Shown: positions 23,970 through 32,057, counted from the first letter of the stretch. The stretch is 64,000 nucleotides of DNA from Halostella litorea (GCF_004785955.1 NZ_SJER01000001.1:558001-622000), one strand, 5' to 3'. The notes: a model not told the origin generated them from the sequence alone. Made by a program: numbers and translations.

Positions 23970-25400
23970 ATGACAGGACGTGACGCGCCCGACCGATCCG
24001 TCCGCCGGCGACGAGTGCTCGCCGTCACGGGCGCGGGGATCGCCGCGCTCGCAGGCTGTAACTCCGGCGGCGACGGTGACGACGGGGGCGGCGGGCTGCG
24101 AACCACGACCGGGTCGGACGGGAACGGGACGACCGGCAGCGGAAACACGGGCGGATCGGAGACGGAAACCGCCGACTGGCGGATGTACCGTGGCGGGCCG
24201 GGACAGGCGGCGTACACCCCGGGATCCGGCCCCGGCGGCGACGCCGCCGTCGAGTGGACGTGGACGACGCCGAACGGCGAGGAGTTCGTCAATCCGAGCG
24301 GGAACTGGCAGGTCGCAGTCGAGGACGACACCGCGTACGTCGCGACGAGCGTCGCGTACGGCGAGGGGACGAGCCGATCCTACCTGTACGGGCTGGACGC
24401 GGCTACGGGGGACCGGCGCTGGGTCTACGAGTACGACTGGGGCGAGGCGGAGGTCGGGTCCGAGCACTCGATGCCCGTGGTCGTCGACGGCCGCGCGATC
24501 TTTCGCGTGAGCGGCTACGCCGGCGATCGATGGGAGTACGTCGGCGTCGACGACGGCGAGGCGGCGTGGACCGCCCCGCCGACACCCGAAGACGAGGACA
24601 AGCGGGCCGCCCTGGAAAAGTCGCCGCTCGCGCTGTCGGACGGCACCGTCCTCGCCGCCGTCGGCACGACGTCCTACCGGCGGCTCGCGCCGTCGGTCGG
24701 CGAGTTCAGCGGCGACGCGATCCGGGTCGGGAGGACGCCGACGGTCGCCGACGACAGCCAGTTCGCCCAGTGGGGCGAGACGTTCCAGCGGCGGCCGCTC
24801 GGCGGCGAGGGGCCCGACTGGTCGTTCGACTGGCGGGAACGTGCCATCGTCGCCAACCAGTGGACGCCGGCGGTCTACGCCGACGGGACGGCGTACTTCG
24901 GGGTCGGCATAGACTTCTTCGACGTACCGGACGGTCCGGAGGTTCCGGACCCTCGTCGGCCGCGACTGTTCGCGGTGGACGCCGAGACGGGCACGGAGAA
25001 CTGGACCCGTGTACTGGAGACCGAGCGCGGGGAGCGACAGTCCGGGGAAGCGAACAACGACGACTACTGGTACCTCCACGGGCGGGTCGCCGCGCTCGCG
25101 GTCGGTCCCGAGACGGTGTACGCCTACACCACGACGGGCGACGTGGCGGCGTTGTCCCCGGACGACGGGAGCACGCGCTGGCGGACGCCCGTCACCGACC
25201 GAAACCGGGCCAGCGTGCCCGGCGGCATCGTCGCCTGCCCGGACGGGGTCTACGTCGCGCTCCCCGACGGGGTGGCCCACGTGTCCGGCGACGGCGAGGC
25301 CAGCAGCCTCGCCAGCGGCGACTACGAGACGGCCACGCTGTCGGTCGCCGGCGGTCGCCTCTACGTCGCCCGCAGCGAGCGGATCGAGGTCTACGGCTGA
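23970..25400 (+). CDS. Tat-exported PQQ-like beta-propeller lipoprotein (476 aa)
   Basis: A 476-aa exported protein. The N-terminal Arg run (RRRR, 12-15), hydrophobic stretch and lipobox ALAGC (Cys30) mark a Tat lipoprotein. A Gly/Thr/Asn linker (about 31-65) leads to a beta-propeller with repeated D-(A/T)-x-T-G-(D/T)-x-x-W units, such as LDAATGDRRWVYEY, VDAETGTENW and LSPDDGSTRW. These are PQQ-binding-like (BamB-type) repeats, used for protein or cofactor binding outside the cell. I see no sign of a quinoprotein active site. It may work with the preceding lipoprotein. Confidence 0.85.
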   Translation: MTGRDAPDRSVRRRRVLAVTGAGIAALAGCNSGGDGDDGGGGLRTTTGSDGNGTTGSGNTGGSETETADWRMYRGGPGQAAYTPGSGPGGDAAVEWTWTTPNGEEFVNPSGNWQVAVEDDTAYVATSVAYGEGTSRSYLYGLDAATGDRRWVYEYDWGEAEVGSEHSMPVVVDGRAIFRVSGYAGDRWEYVGVDDGEAAWTAPPTPEDEDKRAALEKSPLALSDGTVLAAVGTTSYRRLAPSVGEFSGDAIRVGRTPTVADDSQFAQWGETFQRRPLGGEGPDWSFDWRERAIVANQWTPAVYADGTAYFGVGIDFFDVPDGPEVPDPRRPRLFAVDAETGTENWTRVLETERGERQSGEANNDDYWYLHGRVAALAVGPETVYAYTTTGDVAALSPDDGSTRWRTPVTDRNRASVPGGIVACPDGVYVALPDGVAHVSGDGEASSLASGDYETATLSVAGGRLYVARSERIEVYG

Positions 25401-25467
25401 GCCGGCAACCGACCGCCGCCGCGCCCACACCGGGAGCCTTTTGCCGCGTCCTCGCTTCGACTACCAC

Positions 25468-26010
25468 ATGACGATCCAGGCAACTCTCCACACCAGCGAG
25501 GGCGACATCGAGGTCGAACTGTACGACGAGAAAGCGCCGCGCACCGTCGAGAACTTCGTCAACCTCGCGGAGCACGACCCCGCCGCGGACGCCGAGCCCG
25601 CGCCGGACACAGTCACGTGGAACGACCCCGAGAGCGGCGAGGTCCGGGGCGACGCGCTGTACAACGACGTCCCGTTCCACCGCGTCATCGAGGACTTCAT
25701 GATCCAGGGCGGCGACCCGACCGGCACCGGCCGCGGCGGCCCCGGCTACGAGTTCGCCGACGAGTTCCACGACGACCTGCGCCACGACGGCGCGGGCGTC
25801 CTCTCGATGGCCAACTCCGGCCCGGACACGAACGGCTCGCAGTTCTTCATCACGCTGGACGCCCAGCCCCACCTCGACGACAAACACGCCGTCTTCGGCA
25901 AGGTCACCGACGGCATGGACGTGGTCGAGGCGATCGGGTCGGTCAACACGAACGCACGCGACCAGCCCGAGGAGGAGGTCCTCCTCGAATCCGTCACGGT
26001 CGAGAACTAA
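25468..26010 (+). CDS. Cyclophilin-type peptidyl-prolyl cis-trans isomerase
   Basis: A 180-aa cyclophilin. Catalytic features are FHRVIEDFMIQGGDPTGTGRGGPGY (Arg and Gln of the active site), NGSQFFITL and HLDDKHAVFGKV. The family assists protein folding by isomerising X-Pro bonds. There is no signal peptide, so it is cytoplasmic. An acidic insertion (HDPAADAEPAPDTVTWNDPESG, about 36-58) is usual in haloarchaeal cyclophilins. It starts at ATG 25468, with a T-rich stretch 29 nt upstream. Confidence 0.95.
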   Translation: MTIQATLHTSEGDIEVELYDEKAPRTVENFVNLAEHDPAADAEPAPDTVTWNDPESGEVRGDALYNDVPFHRVIEDFMIQGGDPTGTGRGGPGYEFADEFHDDLRHDGAGVLSMANSGPDTNGSQFFITLDAQPHLDDKHAVFGKVTDGMDVVEAIGSVNTNARDQPEEEVLLESVTVEN

Positions 26011-26049
26011 CGGCGCCGCAAGCGGCCCCGGTCCCCGAAAACCGGCCGG

Positions 26050-26856
26050 TCAGAACTCCTCGGCCGGCTTCGGCCGGGCGTCCGCCCGGTATCGCTCGTA
26101 CGTCTCCTCGGCCCACTCCCTCACCCGCGCGTCCGCTGTCTCGACCAGCGCCCGGGGGAGCCCGTCGCCGTCCTCCACGCCGATCTGGACGGTGCCGTCG
26201 TCGGCCAGCCCGAGGTAGAACCCCAGGTCGGACTCGGCGACGTAGACGTCCGACCGCCCCGTCGCCACCTTCTCGCGCAGCAACGGGCCGAAGTCGTCTG
26301 ACTCGACGGTCGCTTCGAGCCCCGGCGCGATGACCGTCTCGGCTTCGAGGCCCCCCTCCGTGACCCGTTCGGTGATGAGCTTCGTCCCCTCCATGTCGAT
26401 GGAGGGCAGGAACAGCCGCATCCGGTCGGCGGTGCGGAGGATCTCCGACTGCTTTCTGGCCGGCGCGTACGGGTCGCCGGCGTCGGACGTCGTGATCTCC
26501 GCGTCGGCCAGCCGGTCCAGTTCGAAGGGAAGCTCCGACCGGGGGAACCACTCCAGGAACGCCGACAGCCCCTCGGTCAGCTCCACGGTGTCGACCAGGT
26601 CGAGAAACGAGTCGGCGACGAGCCGCCCCGCCGGCGTGAGCCGGTACGTCCGGGCGTCGCGTTCGACCCAGCCGGTCTCCTCCAGCGACCGGAGGGAGCG
26701 GGCGACCGTCGTCCGGGAAGCGTCCAGCCGGGCCCTGAGGTCGCGCTGCGTCGCCGACCCCGACTCCAGGAGCGCCTCCAGGATCCGGACGCGGGACTCG
26801 GCCCGGGCCAGGTACGCCACGCGGTCGAGCGGCGACGGGTCGTCGTCCGGTCCCAT
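26050..26856 (-). CDS. Winged-helix regulator with FilR1/DUF1724-like middle domain
   Basis: A 268-aa regulator. The N-terminal winged helix (about 10-80) contains ESRVRILEALLESGSATQRDLRARLDASRTTVARSLRSLE. The remaining part (RTADRMRLFLPSIDMEGTKLITERV, DVYVAESDLGFYLGLADDGTVQIGVEDGDG) matches the sensor domain of archaeal FilR1-type regulators. The effector is unknown. The gene has no partner in an operon; it is transcribed away from the GIDE-like gene, whose promoter region lies just beyond its start. Confidence 0.85.
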   Translation of the reverse strand: MGPDDDPSPLDRVAYLARAESRVRILEALLESGSATQRDLRARLDASRTTVARSLRSLEETGWVERDARTYRLTPAGRLVADSFLDLVDTVELTEGLSAFLEWFPRSELPFELDRLADAEITTSDAGDPYAPARKQSEILRTADRMRLFLPSIDMEGTKLITERVTEGGLEAETVIAPGLEATVESDDFGPLLREKVATGRSDVYVAESDLGFYLGLADDGTVQIGVEDGDGLPRALVETADARVREWAEETYERYRADARPKPAEEF

Positions 26857-27012
26857 CGGTGTCCGGGGTGTTCGTCGCGGACCGCTTATTTCTTGTTGCG
26901 GTCGCGGCCGGCCGCCCGACGGCAGTTTCCCGGGGAACCGACGGCAATCTCCCGCCGGGGACGCCCCGAAGTCGCCGGTGTGGCCGTGCACGGCGTGCAC
27001 AGTTCCCGAGCG

Positions 27013-27025
27013 ATAACATGATAAC
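27013..27025 (+). promoter_or_regulatory. TATA-like region before the 42-aa ORF
   Basis: ATAACATGATAAC is the only A/T-rich stretch in the gap. It places the predicted transcription start at or next to ATG 27048, not near the next gene's ATG at 27164. Confidence 0.6.
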
Positions 27026-27047
27026 CGAAAGCCGCAACTGCCCGGAC

Positions 27048-27176
27048 ATGACCGAGCCTCGACACGGCCGCTGCGGCGCGAACGCGGAGTTCGGCGACGC
27101 GCGCATCGGCGAACACGCGGGGCGAGCGACCCGGCCGGGGCGACCGACGGGGGTGACCGACGAATGTCCGTGCTGA
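27048..27176 (+). CDS. Candidate leader ORF (42 aa)
   Basis: A 42-codon frame starting MTEPRHGRCGANAEFGDARIG and ending TDECPC. Its ATG sits about 26 nt after the only TATA-like box of this gap, and its last 13 nt overlap the start of the membrane protein gene at 27164. It is rich in Arg and Gly and has no hydrophobic segment. I do not recognise it. It is either a small protein or a leader peptide coupling translation of the next gene. Confidence 0.42.
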   Translation: MTEPRHGRCGANAEFGDARIGEHAGRATRPGRPTGVTDECPC

Positions 27177-27997
27177 TCGGCGGGGCGATGTCGGCCCTCG
27201 GCGCCCTGCTCGCGGTCGCGGGGGTCCGCCGGGGACTCACGGCCGCCTCGCTGTACCGGAACGAGGCCACCCCCGTCAGGCGAATCGGGCAGCAGGACGG
27301 CCCGGTCGAGTTCGACGGCCGGGTCGAACTCCCGGCCGACGACGAGGGGGTCGACGCGCCGTTCTCCGGCGAGCCCGCGGTCTGCTATACGGCGTGGCTG
27401 CGGACGCGGACCCGCCACCGCACGGACGTCGAGGGCGCGGAGGTGCTGGAGTCCAAGGAACCGAAGCGCATGTCGAACACCGAGGCCGCGTGGCAACTGG
27501 CCGAGACCGACGGGTTCCGGCGGCCGTTCGTCGTGCGGGACGGCGGGGCCCGCGTGCGGGTCGACCCGACGGGCGCGGACCTGGATATCACCGGCCACAT
27601 GGGCGAGACGGAACTGACCGTCGAGAGCGGCGAACGGCTGTCCGACGACGTCCGCGACCGGCTCGCGGCGCTGTCCGACGACGGGGTCGAGTTCGACGCC
27701 GACCCCGAAACGTGGGACCGGCCGGCCGACCACGTCCAGTACCGGGAGGCGCGGCTGGAGCCCGGCGACGCCGTCCACGTCGCCGGCGCGACCGTCGAGA
27801 GCGTCCCCGAGGAGTGGGGCAGCGGCGTCGCCGCGACGGTCGGCGACGGGGGCACCGACGAGGGGTTCAGCGTCAGCCGGGGGTCCGAGTCGGACGTCGT
27901 CCGCCGGAACGCGGTGCAGTTCACGACCGGCGTCGTGATCGGCCTCGCCCTGCTCGCTCTCGGCCTTCACACCGCCGGCGTGGCGGGGCTGCTCTGA
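27164..27997 (+). CDS. GIDE/MAPL-like membrane protein without a RING domain
   Basis: A 277-aa protein with one hydrophobic helix at each end (about 2-25 and 252-272) and a soluble core. The core (PVEFDGRVELP, then PFSGEPAVCYTAWLRTRTRHR, FRRPFVVRDGGARVRVDPTGADL) matches the GIDE domain pattern of mitochondrial E3 ligases MAPL/MULAN and their prokaryotic homologues. No RING finger is present. The function in archaea is unknown. It probably shares the promoter at 27013-27025 with the short ORF it overlaps. Confidence 0.7.
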   Translation: MSVLIGGAMSALGALLAVAGVRRGLTAASLYRNEATPVRRIGQQDGPVEFDGRVELPADDEGVDAPFSGEPAVCYTAWLRTRTRHRTDVEGAEVLESKEPKRMSNTEAAWQLAETDGFRRPFVVRDGGARVRVDPTGADLDITGHMGETELTVESGERLSDDVRDRLAALSDDGVEFDADPETWDRPADHVQYREARLEPGDAVHVAGATVESVPEEWGSGVAATVGDGGTDEGFSVSRGSESDVVRRNAVQFTTGVVIGLALLALGLHTAGVAGLL

Positions 27998-28042
27998 GCG
28001 CCGGAGCCGTACGTTGATGGGCTCTGGATTCGAATCCCCTCC

Positions 28043-28141
28043 ATGACCGACTCCGACGACGACGGTTCGGCGGACGGCGACGCCGAGGGGAAGTACGACA
28101 AGTACGTCGACAAGGTGCTCGACCTCCTGAGCCTGTTCTGA
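28043..28141 (+). CDS. Small acidic peptide (32 aa)
   Basis: A 32-codon frame starting at ATG 28043. It has an acidic N-terminus (MTDSDDDGSADGD) and a helix KYDKYVDKVLDLLSLF at the C-terminus. The composition fits haloarchaea, and the frame lies in an otherwise empty gap after the GIDE-like gene. A hairpin with 9-bp arms follows the stop (28148-28181). The family is unknown. Confidence 0.5.
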   Translation: MTDSDDDGSADGDAEGKYDKYVDKVLDLLSLF

Positions 28142-28147
28142 ACGGCG

Positions 28148-28181
28148 TCGGAACCGCCCGGGGTCGGTGGATCGGTTCCGA
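28148..28181. repeat. 9-bp inverted repeat
   Basis: TCGGAACCG (28148-28156) pairs with CGGTTCCGA (28173-28181) around a 16-nt loop. It sits between the 32-aa peptide stop and the htpX promoter and is a possible terminator or operator. Confidence 0.5.
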
Positions 28182-28232
28182 ACCGGGCCCGGACGGACGT
28201 TACCGTTCTCCGACACGTCGGATGCCGTGACA

Positions 28233-28240
28233 GTTTTATA
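28233..28240 (+). promoter_or_regulatory. TATA box of htpX
   Basis: GTTTTATA, about 32 nt before ATG 28269 and only 5 nt before an in-frame ATG at 28245. The spacing selects ATG 28269. Confidence 0.65.
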
Positions 28241-28268
28241 CGGGATGGGCCAAACCCGGACGACTGCA

Positions 28269-29297
28269 ATGGCCCTCCGAACCCCGCTTTCCCCGGAGCG
28301 CGAGTTGCGACTCAGGATCGCCCTGACGGTCCTGCTCGTCGTCCTCCTGCCGTTCGCGCTCGTTCACGCGTTCCTGTACGTGCTGAACACGGTCGGCATC
28401 GCCATGCTCGAGTGGGTCACCGGCCGCGCGTGGTACGGCCGGTTCTACGTCGACCCCCTCCTGCTCGCCGTCGTGGTCCTCGGCGGGCTGGCGTTCCAGT
28501 ACCGCTACGGGCCGGGGATGATCCTCGGCTCCGTCGGCGCGCGCTCGGCGAGCGAGTCGGCGTACCCTGAACTGCACGCGGCGGTGACCCGGCTCGCACA
28601 GCAGGCGGACCTGCCGACCCCGGCGGTCCGCGTGGTCGACACCGACCTGCCCAACGCCTTCGCCGTCGGAACGCCGGGTCGGGGCACCGTCGTCGTCTCG
28701 ACCGGGCTGCTCGAACTGCTGGACGGGGACGAGCGCGACGCCGTGGTCGCTCACGAGCTCGCCCACCTCAAGAACCGGGACTCCAGCCTGATGACGGTCG
28801 CCTGGGTCCTCCCGGCGGTGACGTACTACCTCGCCATGGCGGCCTACACCGTTCTCGCAGGGCTGGCCCGGGCGCTCGGCAACGGCCACTCGGGGAGCAA
28901 CGACGGCCGCGGGCTCGCGGTGGTCGTCGCCGTCGTCGTCGTCAGCGGCGTCGTCACGCTGAGCATCTCGGCGCTGTTCTGGGTCGCGAGCGTCCTCGTC
29001 CACCGGGTGCTCTCCCGGTACCGCGAGTTCGCCGCCGACCGCGGCGCGGCCGAGATCACCGGCTCCCCCGCCGCGCTGGCCAGCGCGCTCGGGAAGATAG
29101 ACGACACGATGCCGGAGGTGCCGGACCGCGACCTCCGGCGCTACGACGGCGGCGCGGAGGCGCTGTACCTCGCGCCGCTGGAGAGCCGGTCGTTCGACTC
29201 GCACGAACTCGTCAGCACCGACGTGTTCCCCGACACGCACCCGCCGACCGCGGAGCGGATCGACCGGCTCCGGACGCTCGCGGGGGACGCGGAATGA
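28269..29297 (+). CDS. htpX: M48 family zinc metalloprotease (HtpX-like)
   Basis: A 342-aa membrane protease that degrades misfolded membrane proteins. Two N-terminal helices (about 18-40 and 62-78) precede the catalytic zinc motif HELAH (162-166). Two more helices (about 176-195 and 215-240) follow, then YREFAADRGA, which supplies the third ligand. The family layout and length fit. Its stop overlaps the ATG of the next lipoprotein gene (ATGA), so the protease and an exported propeller protein are made from one transcript. Confidence 0.92.
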   Translation: MALRTPLSPERELRLRIALTVLLVVLLPFALVHAFLYVLNTVGIAMLEWVTGRAWYGRFYVDPLLLAVVVLGGLAFQYRYGPGMILGSVGARSASESAYPELHAAVTRLAQQADLPTPAVRVVDTDLPNAFAVGTPGRGTVVVSTGLLELLDGDERDAVVAHELAHLKNRDSSLMTVAWVLPAVTYYLAMAAYTVLAGLARALGNGHSGSNDGRGLAVVVAVVVVSGVVTLSISALFWVASVLVHRVLSRYREFAADRGAAEITGSPAALASALGKIDDTMPEVPDRDLRRYDGGAEALYLAPLESRSFDSHELVSTDVFPDTHPPTAERIDRLRTLAGDAE

Positions 29298-30427
29298 CCG
29301 GGTCGACCAGACGCCGCCTGCTCGCCGCCGCCGGGAGCGGACTCGTCGGCGCGCTCGCCGGCTGTGGCTACCGGCCCGGCGGCGGGGAACTCGCCTGGGA
29401 ACGCTCGCTGTCGACCGGCGGGTTCCCGGGGGGCGGCGCGACGGCCTGGGTCGACGACGGCGACCTGCTCGTTCGGGTCGAAAACCGGGAGGGACGGGAC
29501 TTCGACCCCGAACGCGAGGAGTGGGTCGAGGTGTCGGAGGCGGAAGTGACGGCGTACGACGCCGCGGGCGACGTTCGCTGGCGCGGCTCCGCGGCGCGCC
29601 AGTTCGCCGGCGGCCCGACGGTCGGCCCCAAGGGGGTGTACGTCCCCCTCCGTGACGGCGGGGTGACCGCGCTCCGTAGGGAGGGAGACGACGCGGGGGC
29701 GGTCCGCTGGACGAACGACCGGGTCGGGCGGGTGTCGCGCGTCGTCGCGGGCGAGGAGGCCGTCGTCGCCTTCGGCGAGGCCGGCCCCACCTGCCTCGAC
29801 GCCGCCGGCGAGGCGACGGGAGCCGCGGACCCGATACCGGTCGCCGGAACCGACGTCGGCAGCGTCGCCGTCGGCGGCGGCCACGTGTGGGCGACCGCCC
29901 GGGACGAGGCGACGGTGTACGGCGCGGCGGTCGACGGCGGCGGACGGGTCGAGGTGACGCTCCCGGACTCCCCGACGGACCTCGCGGCGCTCGGCGACGG
30001 CGGCGTCGTGGCGGCAGTCGACGACGGCCTCCGGGCGGTCGACCCGGACGGGGCGGACCGCTGGACGGCCGACGTGCGCGCCGCCGATCACTTGCTCGTC
30101 GCGGGCGACCGGCTGTACGCCGTCGCCGGCGCGGCGGTCGTCGCCGTCGACGCGGCGAACGGCGAGCGTCGCTGGCGGCACGAGATGCCGCTGCTCCGTC
30201 CGCCCGCCGCCGACGGCGAGGGCGTGTACGGCGCGGTGTCGGGCTGTCGGTTCCAGGCGCTGACCGCCGCGGGCGAGGAGTGGTGGAGCGTCCCGACGCC
30301 GGACGCCGAGGGGGAGGGCTGTGACATGACGCACTTCACCGTCCTCGGCGACCGGATGGTCGTCGTCGACGGCGACCGGCTGTACGGAGTCCGGAAGCGC
30401 CCCGGCGACCGGTGGACGCTCCTGTGA
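29294..30427 (+). CDS. Tat-exported PQQ-like beta-propeller lipoprotein (377 aa)
   Basis: A 377-aa exported protein with an Arg triplet (6-8), hydrophobic stretch and lipobox ALAGC (Cys24). The mature part is built of short propeller repeats such as VTAYDAAGDVRWRG, LRAVDPDGADRWTAD and VVAVDAANGERRWRHE, like BamB/PQQ-like domains. Translation is coupled to htpX by a 4-nt overlap. It may present or shield substrates at the outer face of the membrane near the protease, which is an inference from the coupling. It is a shorter relative of the lipoprotein at 23970. Confidence 0.82.
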   Translation: MTGSTRRRLLAAAGSGLVGALAGCGYRPGGGELAWERSLSTGGFPGGGATAWVDDGDLLVRVENREGRDFDPEREEWVEVSEAEVTAYDAAGDVRWRGSAARQFAGGPTVGPKGVYVPLRDGGVTALRREGDDAGAVRWTNDRVGRVSRVVAGEEAVVAFGEAGPTCLDAAGEATGAADPIPVAGTDVGSVAVGGGHVWATARDEATVYGAAVDGGGRVEVTLPDSPTDLAALGDGGVVAAVDDGLRAVDPDGADRWTADVRAADHLLVAGDRLYAVAGAAVVAVDAANGERRWRHEMPLLRPPAADGEGVYGAVSGCRFQALTAAGEEWWSVPTPDAEGEGCDMTHFTVLGDRMVVVDGDRLYGVRKRPGDRWTLL

Positions 30428-30521
30428 CGTCGCCGTCCGGGTCGCGGGGGGCGGGCGGCCCGTTCCGCGCAACGCCCGTCGCTTCCAGCAGCCATACATC
30501 CCGCCGAACGAATCCGGACGT

Positions 30522-31160
30522 ATGCACACGCCCGACGGATATCTGCACCCGTGGATGGCCGGCGCGTTCCTCGCGCTGGCCGGCGTCGCGCTGACCGCCG
30601 CCGCGTCGCGCGGCCGCGCGGACCTGACCGACCGCCGCGTCGACCTGTTCGCCGTGGTCGCCGCCGGTATCTTCGCCGCACAGTTGCTCGACTGGCCGAT
30701 CCCGGGCGGCACGAGCGCCCACTTCGTCGGCGGCGCGCTGGCCGGCGTCGCGCTCGGCCCGCACCTCGGCGCACTCGCGGTCGGCGTGGTCGTCGCCGTG
30801 CAGGCGCTTGCCTTCGGCGACGGCGGCGTCCTCGCGCTCGGCGCGAACGTCTGGAACATGGCCGTCGTCGAGGTGTACGTCGGCTACGCCGTCTACCGCG
30901 CCCTCGCGGGCCGCTCGGAGACGGTCGCGCTCGTCGCCGCCGGCTGGGTCGGCGTGACCGCCGCCGCGCTCTCGGCCGGCCTCCAGCTCGGCCTCTCGCC
31001 CGGCTTCGACCTGCTCGCCACCGTCGCCGTCGTCGCGGGCGGCCACGCCGCGCTCGGCGTCGGCGAGGGGCTGCTGACGCTCGCCGGCGCGCGCCTGCTT
31101 TCCGTGGCGCTCCCGGACGATTCGGACGACGCCGAGACGCCCGAGGTGGCCCGCGCGTGA
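30522..31160 (+). CDS. cbiM: CbiM-like ECF transporter component (Co2+/Ni2+)
   Basis: A 212-aa membrane protein with the CbiM N-terminal metal-binding sequence MHTPDGYLHP, where the free amino group and His2 bind the metal. It has about six hydrophobic helices and the motifs HFVGGALAGVALGPHLGAL and GGHAALGVGEGLLT. CbiM/NikM is the substrate-specific subunit for cobalt or nickel uptake. A weakly A/T-rich CCATACATCC lies about 30 nt upstream. The CbiQ and CbiO energising subunits are not in the window. Confidence 0.9.
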   Translation: MHTPDGYLHPWMAGAFLALAGVALTAAASRGRADLTDRRVDLFAVVAAGIFAAQLLDWPIPGGTSAHFVGGALAGVALGPHLGALAVGVVVAVQALAFGDGGVLALGANVWNMAVVEVYVGYAVYRALAGRSETVALVAAGWVGVTAAALSAGLQLGLSPGFDLLATVAVVAGGHAALGVGEGLLTLAGARLLSVALPDDSDDAETPEVARA

Positions 31161-31462
31161 CGACCGCAGCCGTCGACCGCCGACCGCTCGCCGGACTGGT
31201 GGCGCTGGTCGCGCTCTCGCCCGCGTTCGCCTGGGCGGCCGAGGCCGTCGGCTACGCCGAACCGATGGAGAACGCAGCGGCGCGGGCCGGCGTCGCCGCG
31301 GACCCGCTGGTCGGCGGACTGTTCCCGGGCTACGCCGTGCCGGGCGTCGGCGCGCTCGCCGGGACCGCCGCCGCGGGCCTGATCGGCACCGCCGTCACGC
31401 TCGTCGCCGCGCTCGCTCTCGCCCGCGGGCTCCGAGCGGCCCGACGGAGCGGCGAACCGTAA
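31157..31462 (+). CDS. PDGLE/CbiN-like small membrane protein
   Basis: A 101-aa protein with a hydrophobic helix near each end and the loop AWAAEAVGYAEPMENAA...LFPGYAVPGVG between them. This is the layout of PDGLE/CbiN-type accessory subunits, which work with CbiM in cobalt or nickel uptake. It starts at GTG 31157, overlapping the cbiM stop by 4 nt, so the two are coupled. The metal cannot be told from sequence. Confidence 0.82.
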   Translation: MTTAAVDRRPLAGLVALVALSPAFAWAAEAVGYAEPMENAAARAGVAADPLVGGLFPGYAVPGVGALAGTAAAGLIGTAVTLVAALALARGLRAARRSGEP

Positions 31463-31495
31463 GCCGAAAGGCGGTACGCTTCGAACCGTCTCGCA

Positions 31496-31831
31496 ATGAG
31501 CGATTCCGTCGTCGACCCCAGCGACATCGGCGAGCGCGACGCGCCGCCGGTCGAGGAGAAGCCGTACAAGGTCGTCTTCGAGGCCAACAAGTGTTTCGGC
31601 GCGGGCAAGTGCGCGGAGGTCTCGGACAACTGGGAGATGGACCTCAAAAGCGGGATGGCAAAGCCGCGCTCGTACTTCATCGGCGAGGACGAACTCGACG
31701 AGAACGTCCGGGCCGCCGAGGCCTGCCCGGCGAAGAAAGGCGACGGCTGCATCCACGTGGTCGACCGGCGCACGGACGACGAAGTCGCGCCCGACCCCTA
31801 CGGCGACGGCACGCTCTCCGTCGACTGGTAG
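31496..31831 (+). CDS. Ferredoxin-like iron-sulfur protein
   Basis: A 111-aa acidic protein with four Cys (33, 39, 77 and 85) in the pattern CFGAGKC and CPAKKGDGC. This resembles short [3Fe-4S]/[4Fe-4S] ferredoxins of the Fer4_13 type. The core FEANKCFGAGKCAEVSDNWEMD is typical. It probably carries electrons to an oxygenase or reductase, but no such partner gene is adjacent. It starts at ATG 31496. The tRNA-Leu gene follows. Confidence 0.85.
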   Translation: MSDSVVDPSDIGERDAPPVEEKPYKVVFEANKCFGAGKCAEVSDNWEMDLKSGMAKPRSYFIGEDELDENVRAAEACPAKKGDGCIHVVDRRTDDEVAPDPYGDGTLSVDW

Positions 31832-31878
31832 CCGGCGACCGTAAACAACTTCCCTGACCGCGGGCAGGTATCGACTGC

Positions 31879-31963
31879 GCGAGGGTGGCTGAGCTAGGCC
31901 AAAGGCGGCGGGCTTAAGACCCGCTCCCGTAGGGGTCCGAGGGTTCGAATCCCTTCCCTCGCA
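31879..31963 (+). tRNA. tRNA-Leu (anticodon UAA)
   Basis: An 85-nt class II tRNA. The 7-bp acceptor stem pairs GCGAGGG (31879-31885) with CCCTCGC (31956-31962), with discriminator A 31963. The anticodon stem (31908-31912 with 31920-31924) closes the loop CTTAAGA, giving anticodon UAA (31915-31917). A long variable arm follows, as expected for Leu, and the T loop is TTCGAAT. CCA is not encoded. The last 22 nt are repeated exactly at 32058-32079. Confidence 0.96.
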
Positions 31964-32020
31964 CTTCTGGCGACGAACGGACGTGAGGAGCCTGTAGTCG
32001 TGCGTAGGATTCGAAGCAGA

Positions 32021-32053
32021 CCGAGGTTCCGCGCCGCAGGCGCGGGTTCTCGG
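32021..32053. repeat. Two-stage hairpin beside the tRNA-end duplication
   Basis: Arms CCGAG (32021-32025) and CTCGG (32049-32053) enclose a symmetric GTT/GTT internal loop. Inside it is a perfect 7-bp stem (32029-32035 with 32039-32045) closed by a 3-nt loop. It lies between the two copies of the tRNA 3' end and could be a remnant RNA or recombination structure. Confidence 0.65.
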
Positions 32054-32057
32054 GCGT

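Noticed and set aside
28024-28042. A tRNA T-arm-like word (GGATTCGAATCCC) before a 32-aa peptide
   Set aside because: The flanking bases cannot form a proper T stem and no tRNA body or acceptor stem lies upstream.
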